From Saccharomycopsis malanga (Eukaryota; Ascomycota; Saccharomycetes; Ascoideales; Saccharomycopsidaceae), in contig CP025321.1 in NCBI GenBank assembly GCA_004014935.1, positions 868,001 to 932,000 of the forward strand: a stretch of 64,000 nucleotides of DNA, read 5' to 3'. Below are positions 10,902-21,237 of this stretch, piece after piece (within the stretch, counting starts at the first letter, position 1; the number at the start of each line of letters is the position of its first letter). The position numbers were made by a program, and so were the translations under genes. The notes below the pieces were generated by a model. It did no database searches. It saw only the letters and a program-made list of their open reading frames with translations, and had not been told where the DNA came from.

Positions 10902-11541
10902 GTAAGTATATGTGTTTATGAATTGGATTGGCAGCAGTGTGCTGTCCATTGGCGCTTTTCAAGCTGGGCGTTTGGTTGCTGTGATGCGCCGAGCAAATCA
11001 GTTTAAATTGGACAAGTCAGCGTTTAACAAGAGGTTTGCAATTTTCCTATCATCAACAAAAAATGAAAAAATGCTGTCTGATAACCTTTTGTTTCAATTT
11101 TTATAGTTGTGCAATGAATGGCAGGCCTTAATTATTTAACGCCTTGTCTAATTGCTGGCGGAACTTGCAACCGTGGACTGTATTGGCGCAGCACGCATGG
11201 ACCGACGACCATTCATCATCCAATGTATTGTGCTGTACATAAGAACAGGAGCTTTTAGTTAAAGTCAAATTGATAAGTTTACTGTTACTGTTGTAACTAT
11301 CATTTGATATATACTATTGCTGTCTTGGGTCCTAGTCGTTGTTTACATCCTACACATCGGTGTTAGGATGTTTATAGTGGCGTGCGCTCAGCGGGATCGT
11401 TGACACAACGCTTTTAAAGGAGGCGTCAGGTAACTTGTTCTTTTTCTTCCATGCAAACAAAAAAGCGCTTGTACTAAATTGCCATCAAACGCCCATATAA
11501 AATTGCCATTCTGTTAATCAGAAGTATTCTAACACTTTTAG
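10902..11541 (+). promoter_or_regulatory. Probable 5'-UTR intron of BMH1
   Basis: A strong donor (A|GTAAGTATATG) at 10902 lies about 80 bp after a TATA run at 10812-10822. An acceptor with branch site (TTCTAACACTTTTAG) ends at 11541, nine bases before the BMH1 ATG. The donor, branch and acceptor match the confirmed introns of this window. The intron would be 640 nt, much longer than the coding introns here. This is inference; transcript data would decide. Confidence 0.5.
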
Positions 11542-11550
11542 TTTTTAAAG

Positions 11551-12360
11551 ATGTCTCTTTCCCGCGAAAATTCAGTCTACTTGGCCAAGCTCGCTGAGCA
11601 AGCCGAACGTTATGAAGAAATGGTCGAAAACATGAAAGCCGTTGCTTCTTCTGGCCAAGAACTTTCTGTTGAGGAACGTAACTTGTTATCTGTTGCTTAC
11701 AAGAACGTCATTGGTTCGCGCCGTGCTTCCTGGAGAATTGTTTCTTCCATTGAACAAAAAGAAGAAACTAAAGGTAACGAGGCTCAAGTTGCTTTGATCC
11801 GTGACTACAGATCCAAGATTGAAAAAGAGTTGTCTGAGATTTGTGAAGACATTTTGGATGTGTTGACTAAGCACTTGATTCCTTCTGCTCAAACTGGTGA
11901 ATCCAAGGTGTTCTATTACAAGATGAAGGGTGACTACCACCGTTACTTGGCTGAATTTGCTGTCAGCGAAAAACGTAAGGAAACCGCCGACTTGTCCTTG
12001 GAAGCTTACAAAGCTGCCTCTGAAGTTGCTGTCACTGAATTGCCACCAACCCACCCAATCAGATTGGGTTTGGCCCTTAACTTCTCTGTCTTCTACTATG
12101 AAATCCTCAGTAGTCCAGACCGTGCTTGCCACTTGGCTAAACAGGCTTTCGATGACGCCATTTCTGAATTAGACACCTTGTCCGAAGAATCATACAAAGA
12201 CTCCACTCTTATCATGCAATTGTTGCGTGACAACTTGACCTTATGGACTTCTGACATGTCTGAGACTGGCCAAGAAGAGTCTGCTGCTGAAAAGGAAAAG
12301 CCAGCCGAAAGCAAACCAGAAGAGAAAGAAGCTTCTACCACCGCTGCTGATGAGGAATAA
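11551..12360 (+). CDS. BMH1: 14-3-3 protein
   Basis: Dimeric phosphoserine/phosphothreonine-binding adaptor that regulates Ras/PKA and TOR signalling and the checkpoint. The 269 aa start [26 protein letters not shown]. The nine-helix 14-3-3 fold is visible throughout, with signature segments [20 protein letters not shown] (ligand-groove Lys and Arg) and [16 protein letters not shown]. The C-terminus is a divergent Ala/Glu-rich tail ([18 protein letters not shown]). Codon choice is strongly biased (TTG, GAA, AAG, GCT) with no CTG noticed, which fits a highly expressed gene. Only one 14-3-3 gene is in the window, so the choice between BMH1 and BMH2 is nominal. Confidence 0.96.
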   Translation: MSLSRENSVYLAKLAEQAERYEEMVENMKAVASSGQELSVEERNLLSVAYKNVIGSRRASWRIVSSIEQKEETKGNEAQVALIRDYRSKIEKELSEICEDILDVLTKHLIPSAQTGESKVFYYKMKGDYHRYLAEFAVSEKRKETADLSLEAYKAASEVAVTELPPTHPIRLGLALNFSVFYYEILSSPDRACHLAKQAFDDAISELDTLSEESYKDSTLIMQLLRDNLTLWTSDMSETGQEESAAEKEKPAESKPEEKEASTTAADEE

Positions 12361-13064
12361 ATAAGTGCTATATCTGTTTCTAAATAAGTAATTTAATATA
12401 TTTTTATCGTTATTATCTTGTTATCATTTTCTTATTTTTTCATCCTGTCTATCATCTTTTGCCTATTTTTTGTTTAAATTTCTCAACTACTACTGTCTTT
12501 TTTTTTTTTTGCCTTTTACAAATTTATTACTATTACTACCTTTAGCCCCCCAGTTATTCTCACCCAGTTTCCTCCTATTTCTTTCCCGCAATAGCAATAT
12601 ATACATTGTAACTATTTTCCTTTTGCAAATCATATAATCGCTATTGGAGGGTGTCAAGTAGTAGACGTTTGGCAAGCTGAATGGGTATCAGCAAGCTTTC
12701 TCGTCTTTGTCAAAGTTACAACATCATTACGTATAGATTGACAGAAGTGACACCTAATTGACAGCAAGTACCAATATTACCAGGAAAACAAAAGCTCTCC
12801 GATTTGGTCAACCACAGTCAGTTTTAGTTGATGAAGTATCTACGTGATTATAGCCTGTCATCTTAAGTCGGTCAAATAATTATCACTCTACTCACTATTT
12901 GAAGGGTTGCGGGGCATCTCATAGGCGTGTGCCCGCCATATTGCCTGTCGGGTTTTTCCGCCTACGAAAAACGTATCTTTTGTAGAGCAACCAGCACTGA
13001 TATCTACGTAAATCTAGTCACTAATACTAATAAACAGTTTCAGATTCGATAACTATATTACAAT
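12361..13064. other. Intergenic region BMH1-TVP15
   Basis: About 700 bp with T-rich tracts after BMH1 (12400-12540) and no credible ORF. No S or L repeat is seen. The TVP15 promoter must lie in the last few hundred bases, where a short GC-richer patch (12905-12975) occurs. Confidence 0.5.
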
Positions 13065-14114
13065 ATGGACTTTGGCGACAGCGACGGTAACTCGCGTGAC
13101 TTTAGCAGTGTCTTCAAGATAGTCAACCTCGCCGTTGGTGGGTTGAGTGTATGTTAACATGTTGTGGATAGTGTTGATATTACAGCTTTTGCCGATATCC
13201 AAAGGTAATGAATGGTGAACAAATATGTGCTAGGGATTATAATATAAAAATTGTGTGCATAAGTGTTCAATCAGAAGACTTGATAAGCATTCCGTTTTTG
13301 TCTATGAATACGATGCTTAATTCAACGAGGCGACGTTTAATGCTGTCATATACTATCAAATATCAGCCCAATAATTACCAAACATTGATACTTTAGTATT
13401 CTGGCACAATTTCTCATTGACCAAAGATGCTGATATTCATCTAGGATATCCAGTGGTGATATGGGCCTCCAAAGCTTGTAATATTGAATACTGAGCACCA
13501 TGAAATGCAATCACTAACAATATCCAGATTCTTTCGGGCTTTATACAGTTATTCTCCGGCTTGTATGTATTTACTTCCATCTGAAACCGGATTTTCACTA
13601 AATTTTTTACTAACTCTGTATAATAGCCAACAAGTATGCTGACATCAAACAATGATATCCTCATTGACAATACTAACATTATCTAGTTCGTGTTGGGCCT
13701 CTTTGTGATAGTATCCGGTGCTGGAACAATCCTTCTTGGTAAGTTTATCCATAAAAATGAATTGGTTTGCTAAGGGCTTAACTAACACTCACTAGAAATG
13801 AGATCTCACCAGGAGCTTTATCATTATGCCTCGTTCTTATTTTCTTTCCTTGGAAGAGGTATCTGTATGTATTTTTGCGTATAAATTCTAAATTTCAGCA
13901 TGGTTTGTTATTCTAACATACACAAGTTTATATTTTGATCGCTGCCATAATCTCGGCCCCACATTCTTTAAGAATTTTCCCTGGTGTTTTGATTGCAATA
14001 GCTGGTATTGGGTACGCTGTGTTGAATTTCATACCAAACATTTTGCCACCAGATAGTATGAGATCTGATTTTGCAGCCTTACATGACAACGGCGACGACG
14101 AGGATGTTATTTGA
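13065..14114 (+). CDS. TVP15: Golgi membrane protein Tvp15, six exons with a 7-nt microexon
   Basis: Late-Golgi vesicle integral membrane protein (COPI-associated family), 144 aa after splicing. Exons: 13065-13148, 13528-13562, 13627-13633 (7 nt), 13687-13738, 13796-13864, 13927-14114. The five introns are 379, 64, 53, 57 and 62 nt; all have GTATGT, GTATGC or GTAAGT donors and a CTAAC or ACTAAC branch before the AG. The spliced protein matches yeast Tvp15, including ELYHYASFLFSFLGRGIFYI (yeast: NLYRYASFYFSFLGRGLSYI, recalled). It has four hydrophobic spans and an acidic tail (NGDDEDVI). Without the 7-nt exon the frame hits a stop within eight codons, so the microexon is needed. Confidence 0.88.
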
Positions 14115-14502
14115 GAGATACTATACAGCTTTATAGTTTGCAATTTTATGTTAAATGATTGTTCACTCAAAAATGTTGAATCTAACCGTAATTGGCACTG
14201 CTTTGTAGCGTAGATTTGTCCTAGATAAGACAAAGTTAACAGAGTACCCTAGAGATGGTAAGGGATATATACACACTGAGTTACATTGTTCAGTAAGCGA
14301 TGAAACGTTTAGTGAAGATTTCCTTCTAATTTTTAGTGTCAAATTTGTTCACAAAACTTCGAAACTATTCGGTTATCTTACATGATCATTCCTACCATTA
14401 AGTCAGCCTTTACGATACTATCATTCAATATGTATAGCAAAATACATTATATATAAAGCTAAATAATATAATACAAATCTAGAGTACAATTTACCCAAAA
14501 CA
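14115..14502. other. Intergenic region between convergent TVP15 and RAD17
   Basis: About 390 bp between two converging genes. It is AT-rich, has no ORF or repeat copy that I can see, and presumably holds both 3' ends. Confidence 0.5.
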
Positions 14503-16056
14503 TCAAAAAAACAACGTAACATCGTCATCATTCTCCCGGTTCCCCTCATCATTTCCACGGTTTTCATCTTCATCTTCAACATCTAAGAATCCATTTTCAA
14601 GAGGCCCTGCGCCGTTATCAAGTGTGATGTCATGCAAAATATCATTTATCCCCTTGTTTCTACCCATACTCGCTCCATAGCTTTGAGCATCACTTTGTTG
14701 TATCGCTTTTCCTTTACTTTTCAAAATTTGAAAAATATTGTGATCCCTAGCACTAAGATTAGAAGCCTGCGCCGTTTTTGTATTATTATTCTTTCTTGTC
14801 TTTCTCTTCTTGTTACGTGGATTTATAGTAGCAACATTTTCAGCATGATTTATTAACTCAATGATTTCATTTTTGTCCATGTTCTCTCCAATATTTTCAT
14901 CGTCATGAACAGCAAGTTCTAACAACACAAACTCTATGACTGTCCCATTGTAAGCCTGTTTATGCCTATTTATAGGTTGCATTTCGTTGTTTCGAAAAGC
15001 TGGGCCAGTTTTAGGATTCATTAAAGCGGTGTCAGTATTACATGCTGTAAGTAAATGAATACTGATAATACCGTTGTAATCTTTTCTTATACGTATTTTA
15101 GAACTCAATCTGACGGATTTCATGATTTTTCTAAACATTTCAAACTTGTAGACACCGGCAACGAAATCATTTTTGACCTCGTTAAACTCGTAATTGTCCT
15201 CATCAAATTTTCTTAGAACCAACTTTTCCAAATCTGAAAAAATGAAACGAGAATATCCAATTTCTCCTTTCGAAATAAACAACAATTGATTGGTTTCAAC
15301 TCGACCATTGTCTAGCGTCCTCTGGTTAGTTGCTCTATTGGAAGCATACATGTACAACTCATCACTATTTAAATCCTTGAGATTATTGAGCGCATCATGG
15401 ATCACATCAGCTTCAAGTACAACTTCCATAACTAAACTAGAGACATCCAATTGAAGGATTTCCACACCGTTTTCGCGATCGTTGTCCATATCTACAAACG
15501 TGGCAAATTCACAAGTTTCCGTCATTATAGGGTCTCTAAACGAGATGACGAATGGGTGTCCATAACCTTTGTATGATAAGGTACATTTCACAGTAATATT
15601 TTCATCTCTAGCTGCTTTATTCAACGAAGACGCGATATTGAATGACTCCACGACTTTCGTCAAATCCAAACATATTTTAATAGTTTCTTTCGCGTGTTCT
15701 CGTAATCTTTTTACTTTCTGAGACAAATTATCATCCTCACTCAAAGAAACATCAGTCTCGTCTTCATGGAAGATCCTGGCAGCCATTTCTTTATTATCCT
15801 GAGGGTTTGGGCCAAAAAAATATTGATCAAATATGCTTTTATCAAATGTAGCAGATACCCTAATCGTATGGGAATTCTCACATACAAATATAATACCATC
15901 CGAACTTATGAATACTTTGCCTTGCGTACCAACAGCAGTTATTGACGATAATACCGCCGTGATATGTGCAATTTCCGTGGTAGTTGCTTTGAAAACATCA
16001 TTTAATTGGTCCTGTTCATTTTCCTGTTCTTCATTATTTTCTAAAGTGTTGTTCAT
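14503..16056 (-). CDS. RAD17: Rad17 (Rad1/Rec1 family), 9-1-1 checkpoint clamp subunit
   Basis: Subunit of the PCNA-like Rad17-Mec3-Ddc1 clamp that is loaded at DNA damage and activates Mec1. Of 517 aa, the first 330 form the clamp fold: ITAVLSSITAVGTQGKVFISSDGIIFVCENSHTIRV aligns with yeast ITTALSCLTPFGSKDDVLIFIDADGLSFVRENNHVIKI (recalled). CTLSYKGYGHPFVISFRDPIMTE matches the next conserved stretch. A low-complexity acidic tail ends DDDVTLFF, as yeast Rad17 ends in IPIFF. Longer than the 401-aa yeast protein, mainly through Asn/Asp-rich linkers. The start at 16056 is the first ATG of the frame. Confidence 0.88.
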   Translation of the reverse strand: MNNTLENNEEQENEQDQLNDVFKATTTEIAHITAVLSSITAVGTQGKVFISSDGIIFVCENSHTIRVSATFDKSIFDQYFFGPNPQDNKEMAARIFHEDETDVSLSEDDNLSQKVKRLREHAKETIKICLDLTKVVESFNIASSLNKAARDENITVKCTLSYKGYGHPFVISFRDPIMTETCEFATFVDMDNDRENGVEILQLDVSSLVMEVVLEADVIHDALNNLKDLNSDELYMYASNRATNQRTLDNGRVETNQLLFISKGEIGYSRFIFSDLEKLVLRKFDEDNYEFNEVKNDFVAGVYKFEMFRKIMKSVRLSSKIRIRKDYNGIISIHLLTACNTDTALMNPKTGPAFRNNEMQPINRHKQAYNGTVIEFVLLELAVHDDENIGENMDKNEIIELINHAENVATINPRNKKRKTRKNNNTKTAQASNLSARDHNIFQILKSKGKAIQQSDAQSYGASMGRNKGINDILHDITLDNGAGPLENGFLDVEDEDENRGNDEGNRENDDDVTLFF

Positions 16057-16394
16057 AGTGAGTTAAGCCTGGTTGTATGGCATATATCCAGTTTTAGTCA
16101 ATGCTCATCGCAGATATTTTTCACTTTTCAAACGGACGTGAGAAGCCAAAATATTGAGGCTTCTACTATACCAATTAAGTATATTAATTGGCGCTTCAAG
16201 AGATGGAATGAACGGACGAAACTTATATAAAGTACATCTGGACGTTTTTGGGATCTTAAAATATATAATAGTGATTTCTTTGGTTTGGGCGTCACCTATA
16301 AAGCAAACATATACAATTAAGAAGAATCATTATAGAACAACTTTTCAACCCCTCTCCCCTCTTGAATCTAATATGCTTTTATAAACAAAACAAC
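16057..16394. promoter_or_regulatory. Shared divergent promoter RAD17/ARP10
   Basis: The two start codons are 338 bp apart and face away from each other, so this spacer must serve both. I see no MCB (ACGCGT) element for RAD17; GGACGTG at 16133 is the nearest GC-rich hexamer. Confidence 0.5.
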
Positions 16395-17711
16395 ATGACA
16401 GAGCAATACTACCCTGTAATATTGGAGATCAATTCACGTATAGTGAGAGCCGGCTTTGCTGGTGATGCTGCCCCTATATCCACAGTCCTTATAGATGACT
16501 CTTTATTCAACTTTGATGTTCCTACTGCTAACCAAAGAAAATTGAAGGCTTTAGAATCACAGAGCACTACCGGTGCCAAAAAGAACCTGCTTATGTTTCC
16601 TTATAATACAATTCTTGGGTGCATGGAAAGTGGCCATGACCAGGTCTCTCATTTCTATACAGTAGACCTTTTAACTAAGAAGTGGCTTTTCAACAATGAC
16701 ATTATTCTCGACCAGGAGTTAGAGTCGCCAGGTAGCAGAACAACTGAAAACTTGTTAGAAAAGGTTGTTGCGCGTATATATCACGACGATCTACTAGTAG
16801 ACGCCAAGCGTTGTAAAGTCATAGTCCCTTCGTCAGTTCTTTGGCCCTTCCATGTAAAAAAAGCCATAGCAAATGTTCTTTTGAACGATATCCACGCCCA
16901 GTCTCTTATATTTTTGCCCGATGCCATTCTAAGCGTTTTAGCCGCAGGATCCTCTCAGGGAATCGTGGTTGATTTCTCTTGGGATCATGTTTCAATATCA
17001 CCGGTATACGACCAAAAACTACTTTATAAAAACATAAAGTTGACTACTCGGGGTTCCGGCAAAAAACTTCATTACGATACCCTCACGACATTGCTACAGC
17101 AGACTGAAGGCCAAAGTACTTCAGAAATTCTACAAAATAAAGAAACTGCATTTCTGATAGTAGAGGATATTATTAACAATACATTTTACTGTCACTCAAC
17201 AAAAGATACTTTTGATGAAAATGACGCCGCGGTATTTGATTATACCTCGCCGCAGGGAATACATTTGAAAATTCCTCAAGAGTCACGACATAGTGTACTT
17301 TCTAAATCAGTGTTCCAGCAGCCCGAACATGCTGACATCGAAGAAATGAGCCCTTTTAACTTGTTGCTCAGTTTACTACTAGAACTTCCTATTGATTTGC
17401 GACCAGAATTGTCTAGAAATATAATATTTACCGGCTCTTTATCTCAGATTCCTGGTTTAAAGAGTAGGTTTCTCCAAGAACTTCGACAGCTCGCCATAAA
17501 TGATAATATTGCTTCTAAGCTAACATTTGAGAGTATAGTCTCGCTAGGATGTTGGGCTGGTGCAAGTCTTTATTGCTCAACTAAGCTAATGGCATCTTCA
17601 AGTGCTATAAAAAGCCAGGAATTGATACGTGACAAATACTTGCAAGGCGATAGTACTATCCCAGATTGGATAGACCAGATCTACATGGCTAATAAAAGTT
17701 ATAATATCTAA
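16395..17711 (+). CDS. ARP10: Actin-related protein Arp10 (dynactin pointed-end subunit)
   Basis: Divergent actin-related protein that caps the pointed end of the Arp1 filament in dynactin, the dynein cofactor. Start chosen at 16395 (MTEQYYPVILEINSRIVRAGFAGDAAP); an upstream in-frame ATG at 16362 adds 11 unlikely residues. Of 438 aa, the actin-like phosphate-1 loop (EINSRIVRAGFAGD) and a degenerate phosphate-2 region (GIVVDFSWDHVSISPV) are visible. LPIDLRPELSRNIIFTGSLSQIPG aligns with yeast Arp10 LPIDLRRPLRENIIIVN (recalled). The C-terminal DWIDQIYM matches yeast DWFDYYF. Longer than the 284-aa yeast Arp10, nearer to metazoan Arp11. Confidence 0.78.
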   Translation: MTEQYYPVILEINSRIVRAGFAGDAAPISTVLIDDSLFNFDVPTANQRKLKALESQSTTGAKKNLLMFPYNTILGCMESGHDQVSHFYTVDLLTKKWLFNNDIILDQELESPGSRTTENLLEKVVARIYHDDLLVDAKRCKVIVPSSVLWPFHVKKAIANVLLNDIHAQSLIFLPDAILSVLAAGSSQGIVVDFSWDHVSISPVYDQKLLYKNIKLTTRGSGKKLHYDTLTTLLQQTEGQSTSEILQNKETAFLIVEDIINNTFYCHSTKDTFDENDAAVFDYTSPQGIHLKIPQESRHSVLSKSVFQQPEHADIEEMSPFNLLLSLLLELPIDLRPELSRNIIFTGSLSQIPGLKSRFLQELRQLAINDNIASKLTFESIVSLGCWAGASLYCSTKLMASSSAIKSQELIRDKYLQGDSTIPDWIDQIYMANKSYNI

Positions 17712-17735
17712 TATATATTTTCAGAAGCCAATTAG

Positions 17736-19376
17736 TCAACGTAAGCTTAATGATCTCTCTGAAATTGCAAATGGATATTCTTTTCGGGACAGTGAGATAG
17801 TATCGAATCCAGTCAAGTCTTCCACTGGCGAACGGTCCACATTATAAGGAAGCATGTCTGTGTTATTTTCACCTAGGCAATTATTTTCAATTTTGCCTTC
17901 TTCTTTATTCTTTTTTCTTCGGTGTTCCTCGATTTGCTCAGGTCTTAGAATGCTATCCCAAAGATTCTTTTCTCTAAAGTTGTCTTGGGCAAATAATTTT
18001 GATAACAGAGTCTTTGCTGTATGGATAAATCCATTATTATTGCTTTTATTGTTAGCCTTTTCTTGCTCTATATCCTGTTTCGTCATTTCGTATTCCAAAA
18101 TCTCCAACAACTTTCTTTGATCAGAAGGAATCTCTTCCTGTATAATACTGAAAAACGGAACAGCATGTAGGTTTCTTGGTTTTCCCACTGCACTCAAATC
18201 CAAGGGAGCGTCATTAGGCAAGAGAGGTATGTTATAAGGTGCATGATATGTTTTCAATATTGGAACCGTCTGAGCTGATAAAGGCTCGTCCAAGAAAGAG
18301 CCATAATGAAGGGCAGGCGAGCTTTTGGAAAATTTAAGATCTTGAAGCTCATAGCCGTTTCCCTCGCTGTCATTGTCAAAGATATTGATTTCTTGGTCAT
18401 CATTTCCACTGTTATCTTCATACTGATATGTATCAGTTTCATAAAGCTCATTTTGACTAATATCTTTACCTTTGAAACTTTCATCATGAGTAGCTTTCAA
18501 ATGACTGTCATCAGCACTTGTTGCCGAAACCTGATCTAGAATTTTTTCGATAGAGCCTTTGTATTGGGTGCGGTCCATAGAATGCTTTACTGAAGTGTTT
18601 GCTACATCTTGTCTACCATACATGACAAAGTTGTTAGCACTATCGACCGCATAGACTGGACTCAAAGGATCGATACGAGAGGATCCTCGTGAAGTCTTTT
18701 CAACGCTATTAGAAAGTTTCGACACTGTTCTCGTTGGGCTAGTGTACATGGCATTCTTCTGAGTGCTGTATGTCCTGTACAAAAAGTCAGGTTGATTGTT
18801 TCGCAAGGTGGTATGAGAAAAAGGTCTATTAGTACTTTTAGATATACCTGACTCGCCGAATATATTTTCTTGGCTCTGTTCGGCTAACTGAATGTCATCT
18901 AGCACATCTTTAGGTGGATAGCTTTTAATCATAGATTTCTCATTTGGAACAGACAAGTTGTCTCTGGCTTTGGATTGTCTGTGAGTTAGATCCGGTAGGC
19001 TTCCGGGTATGAGGACCCGGTTCGTCGTACTGTTCTGAGGCTTGTTCAAGTCACGTAAGCTTGGTTTAAGCATAGGTGGACCGGCCATATCACTGTTTAA
19101 CGAATCATGGTCAAAGTCAAAACTATTGGATATTTTTGCAAGTAGAACCTTAGTATTGTCCGGCAAACTGCGTGGCTCTGGCTGATTGTTATTGTGTGCA
19201 CCATTTCGTTCTTCTAGAACATAGCTCTTCCTATGGCCATTTGAAGTTTCGGTCATGTTGCCAGCATCAGAAGTATCAAACGATTCATCATAGTTTTCGT
19301 TAGGATACACATTATTCAATGGTGTGTTTCTGCCTGAACCCGATCTGTTGTAACTAGACATTTTTGCTCTAACCAA
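17736..19376 (-). CDS. Unrecognised Ser/Asn-rich protein, 546 aa
   Basis: I do not recognise this family. The first 380 residues are low-complexity and rich in Ser, Asn, Asp and Thr (SSRIDPLSPVYAVDSANNF and many SP/TP sites), probably disordered and phosphorylated. Residues about 385-490 look folded: NLHAVPFFSIIQEEIPSDQR, a charged helix (LLEILEYEMTKQDIEQEKA), then LLSKLFAQDNFREKNLWDSI and RPEQIEEHRRKKNKEEGK. No membrane span or catalytic motif is seen. Two ATGs are possible (19376 or 19361, MSSYNRSGSG). It lies tail to tail with ARP10, whose stop is 24 bp away. A cytoskeletal or spindle-pole role is conceivable but not supported. Confidence 0.7.
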   Translation of the reverse strand: MVRAKMSSYNRSGSGRNTPLNNVYPNENYDESFDTSDAGNMTETSNGHRKSYVLEERNGAHNNNQPEPRSLPDNTKVLLAKISNSFDFDHDSLNSDMAGPPMLKPSLRDLNKPQNSTTNRVLIPGSLPDLTHRQSKARDNLSVPNEKSMIKSYPPKDVLDDIQLAEQSQENIFGESGISKSTNRPFSHTTLRNNQPDFLYRTYSTQKNAMYTSPTRTVSKLSNSVEKTSRGSSRIDPLSPVYAVDSANNFVMYGRQDVANTSVKHSMDRTQYKGSIEKILDQVSATSADDSHLKATHDESFKGKDISQNELYETDTYQYEDNSGNDDQEINIFDNDSEGNGYELQDLKFSKSSPALHYGSFLDEPLSAQTVPILKTYHAPYNIPLLPNDAPLDLSAVGKPRNLHAVPFFSIIQEEIPSDQRKLLEILEYEMTKQDIEQEKANNKSNNNGFIHTAKTLLSKLFAQDNFREKNLWDSILRPEQIEEHRRKKNKEEGKIENNCLGENNTDMLPYNVDRSPVEDLTGFDTISLSRKEYPFAISERSLSLR

Positions 19377-19586
19377 TACACAGTAACTAGCTTATTTGAA
19401 CAGCATTTTCGGTATAGCTGCCCCTTTGCTCATAAACTACAATTACACTCATTAGGATGGCAACGCATTTGTGTATATCCAAGAGTGATGCATGTCAAGG
19501 TGGTACGATGCGGGTCAATGCTTCTATCATACTATGCGTCAGGTTCTACATGCAGTATAAAGATCAACACCATATATATATATACC

Positions 19587-19618
19587 AACTATACTATACT
19601 ATACTATACTATACTATA
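19587..19618. repeat. (ACTAT)n microsatellite
   Basis: About six pentanucleotide ACTAT units end just before the FUB1 stop codon (19622). They lie in its 3' UTR, in the 245-bp gap between FUB1 and its neighbour. Confidence 0.85.
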
Positions 19619-19621
19619 TAC

Positions 19622-20584
19622 CTAAAAACCAAAACCGCCGCCAAAACCGCCCCCGAAGCTTCCTCCAAAATGGTCACCTGTGGAACTTCCACCGAATCCC
19701 CCAAATGAGTTACTTTTTCCGTTGCTGTTAGGGAATTGGGCGCCGAAATGGCCTGTTCCAGGCAATCCTTGACCCATTCTCTCAATATCCTCTGGATCAT
19801 CGCTGCCAAAAACAGGATTATCCCAACGAGCGCCTGGAGGATGCTGCAAACTTGCGCTGTTCCGCTGTTCTGGGTGGAAAAGAGGATCTGATGCAGTGGG
19901 GTGCATTCCTCCCCCTCCAGACGGAATTCCTTCAGCTAACGGATCGAGGTATGGTTTGAGGGTTGGATCTCTTCCTACGCCTGGTGGATATAGATCACGT
20001 TCACCTACAGTTGTTGCTGATGTTCTGCCGATACTGACGTTATTTCTTTGAGGTAATAATTGATATTCGTCCTCAAATCCAGGCGGATCATTTGGATTTG
20101 GTGGTCTGAAACTTTTTCCTCCGCCCAAATTTAGCTTCGTTCTGTTGTCTGTAAGATCCTTACTGACAGATTGACTATGTAAATTATGCTCCTCAGCAGC
20201 ATTAATTGCTTCCTGGAGCAGAGTTTTGTCCGTAGACTGCTTACCGCTTGCGGCTTTTTCATTTTGAGCAGCAATGACCTTCTCACCAAATGCGTCATGT
20301 AAGTACTTTTTGAACGACTTTTGGTCCTCAACACTAGGATCAGAAACATCCTTGATAATGCTTCCCACTTTAAGCTGTGAGGTAGCAACTATTTTATCAT
20401 TGTGGAGCTGATTCACTATCACTTGGTCATCATCGCCAATCCGGTTTACGATAAATTTCAAATTGTTTTCCGTGTTAATAAAAGCAGTAGCATTCTCATG
20501 GACATCAACGGTGGAGTTTAAATTAAAACTCAAAAATAACCAGTCTCTAATCCAGTTGGTAAGATCATGTAGCTTCAAAGTCAT
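19622..20584 (-). CDS. FUB1: PI31-like proteasome regulator Fub1
   Basis: Orthologue of PI31/PSMF1, a proteasome-binding protein that inhibits the 20S core and assists its assembly. Of 320 aa, residues 1-120 contain the N-terminal PI31 (FP-like) domain: LTNWIRDWLFLSFNLNSTVDVHENATAFI. The C-terminal half is Pro/Gly-rich, with RDLYPPGVGRDPTLKPYLDPLAEG, HPTASDPLFHPEQ and PPGARWDNPVFG, the PI31 C-terminal signature. The end is a glycine-phenylalanine repeat (GGSFGGGFGGGFGF); no HbYX tail is seen. The start at 20584 gives a well-conserved N-terminus. Confidence 0.85.
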   Translation of the reverse strand: MTLKLHDLTNWIRDWLFLSFNLNSTVDVHENATAFINTENNLKFIVNRIGDDDQVIVNQLHNDKIVATSQLKVGSIIKDVSDPSVEDQKSFKKYLHDAFGEKVIAAQNEKAASGKQSTDKTLLQEAINAAEEHNLHSQSVSKDLTDNRTKLNLGGGKSFRPPNPNDPPGFEDEYQLLPQRNNVSIGRTSATTVGERDLYPPGVGRDPTLKPYLDPLAEGIPSGGGGMHPTASDPLFHPEQRNSASLQHPPGARWDNPVFGSDDPEDIERMGQGLPGTGHFGAQFPNSNGKSNSFGGFGGSSTGDHFGGSFGGGFGGGFGF

Positions 20585-21007
20585 ACTGAGTTTTGCTTAT
20601 GTATAGACCATTTCTCAATCTTCCTTGAAATGTGGAGATTTGCCCCCTACTAAATGCCTCATTGAGCCTACGATGTCGCTTGCTAATGACTGCTGCAGAA
20701 AAATGCAGCACACTGTGCGCTCCCGTGCCTTTCGCATGATTATAGTAGACATCGGCTTATGGTGATACATTTTATGTTATCTTGCCAACAGGGAATGAAG
20801 AAATGGTAAAAATGAGAGGTTTTTTTTCAAATATAATTATTCATGATATTAATAATGATTTGTAATCATATTGTAGGTTTTATTATACCTAATTCAGAAA
20901 TACAGTCGGTGTATTTGAGCTACAGTACGAGAGAGTGGTAAAAGTTTAATAATCACCTAATAAAATTACATTCGTGTTGTCTTAATAATAATAACACTAT
21001 TTAATAT

Positions 21008-21237
21008 GCCGCTGGACTGTACCGCTCAGTAGCCAGTGCTCGGAAAAGAGAAAAAGACCTGGCAGGATTGTCCAAATACTCTCGAAAACGAGAAAAATGA
21101 CCTGGACCAATAAATGCTTACTTTCCGATAAAGTAAAAAGTTTATGGACTTGTTTGGGTTTTCCCCACTGAGCTTTACCGAGTACCTTTAGATATTGCGT
21201 GCCTATGTACTGGGCTTGGAATATATTATTATTAATT
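21008..21237 (+). mobile_element. S-family element, copy S2
   Basis: The head GCCGCTGGACTGTACCGCTCAGTAGCCAG has a mutated A-box. Two copies of a TCTCGAAAACGAGAAAAATGACCTGG-like block follow. The conserved 3' half GGGTTTTCCCCACTGAGCTTTACCGAG and CTATGTACTGGGCTTGGAATATATTATTATT runs straight into L2 with no spacer. Confidence 0.65.
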
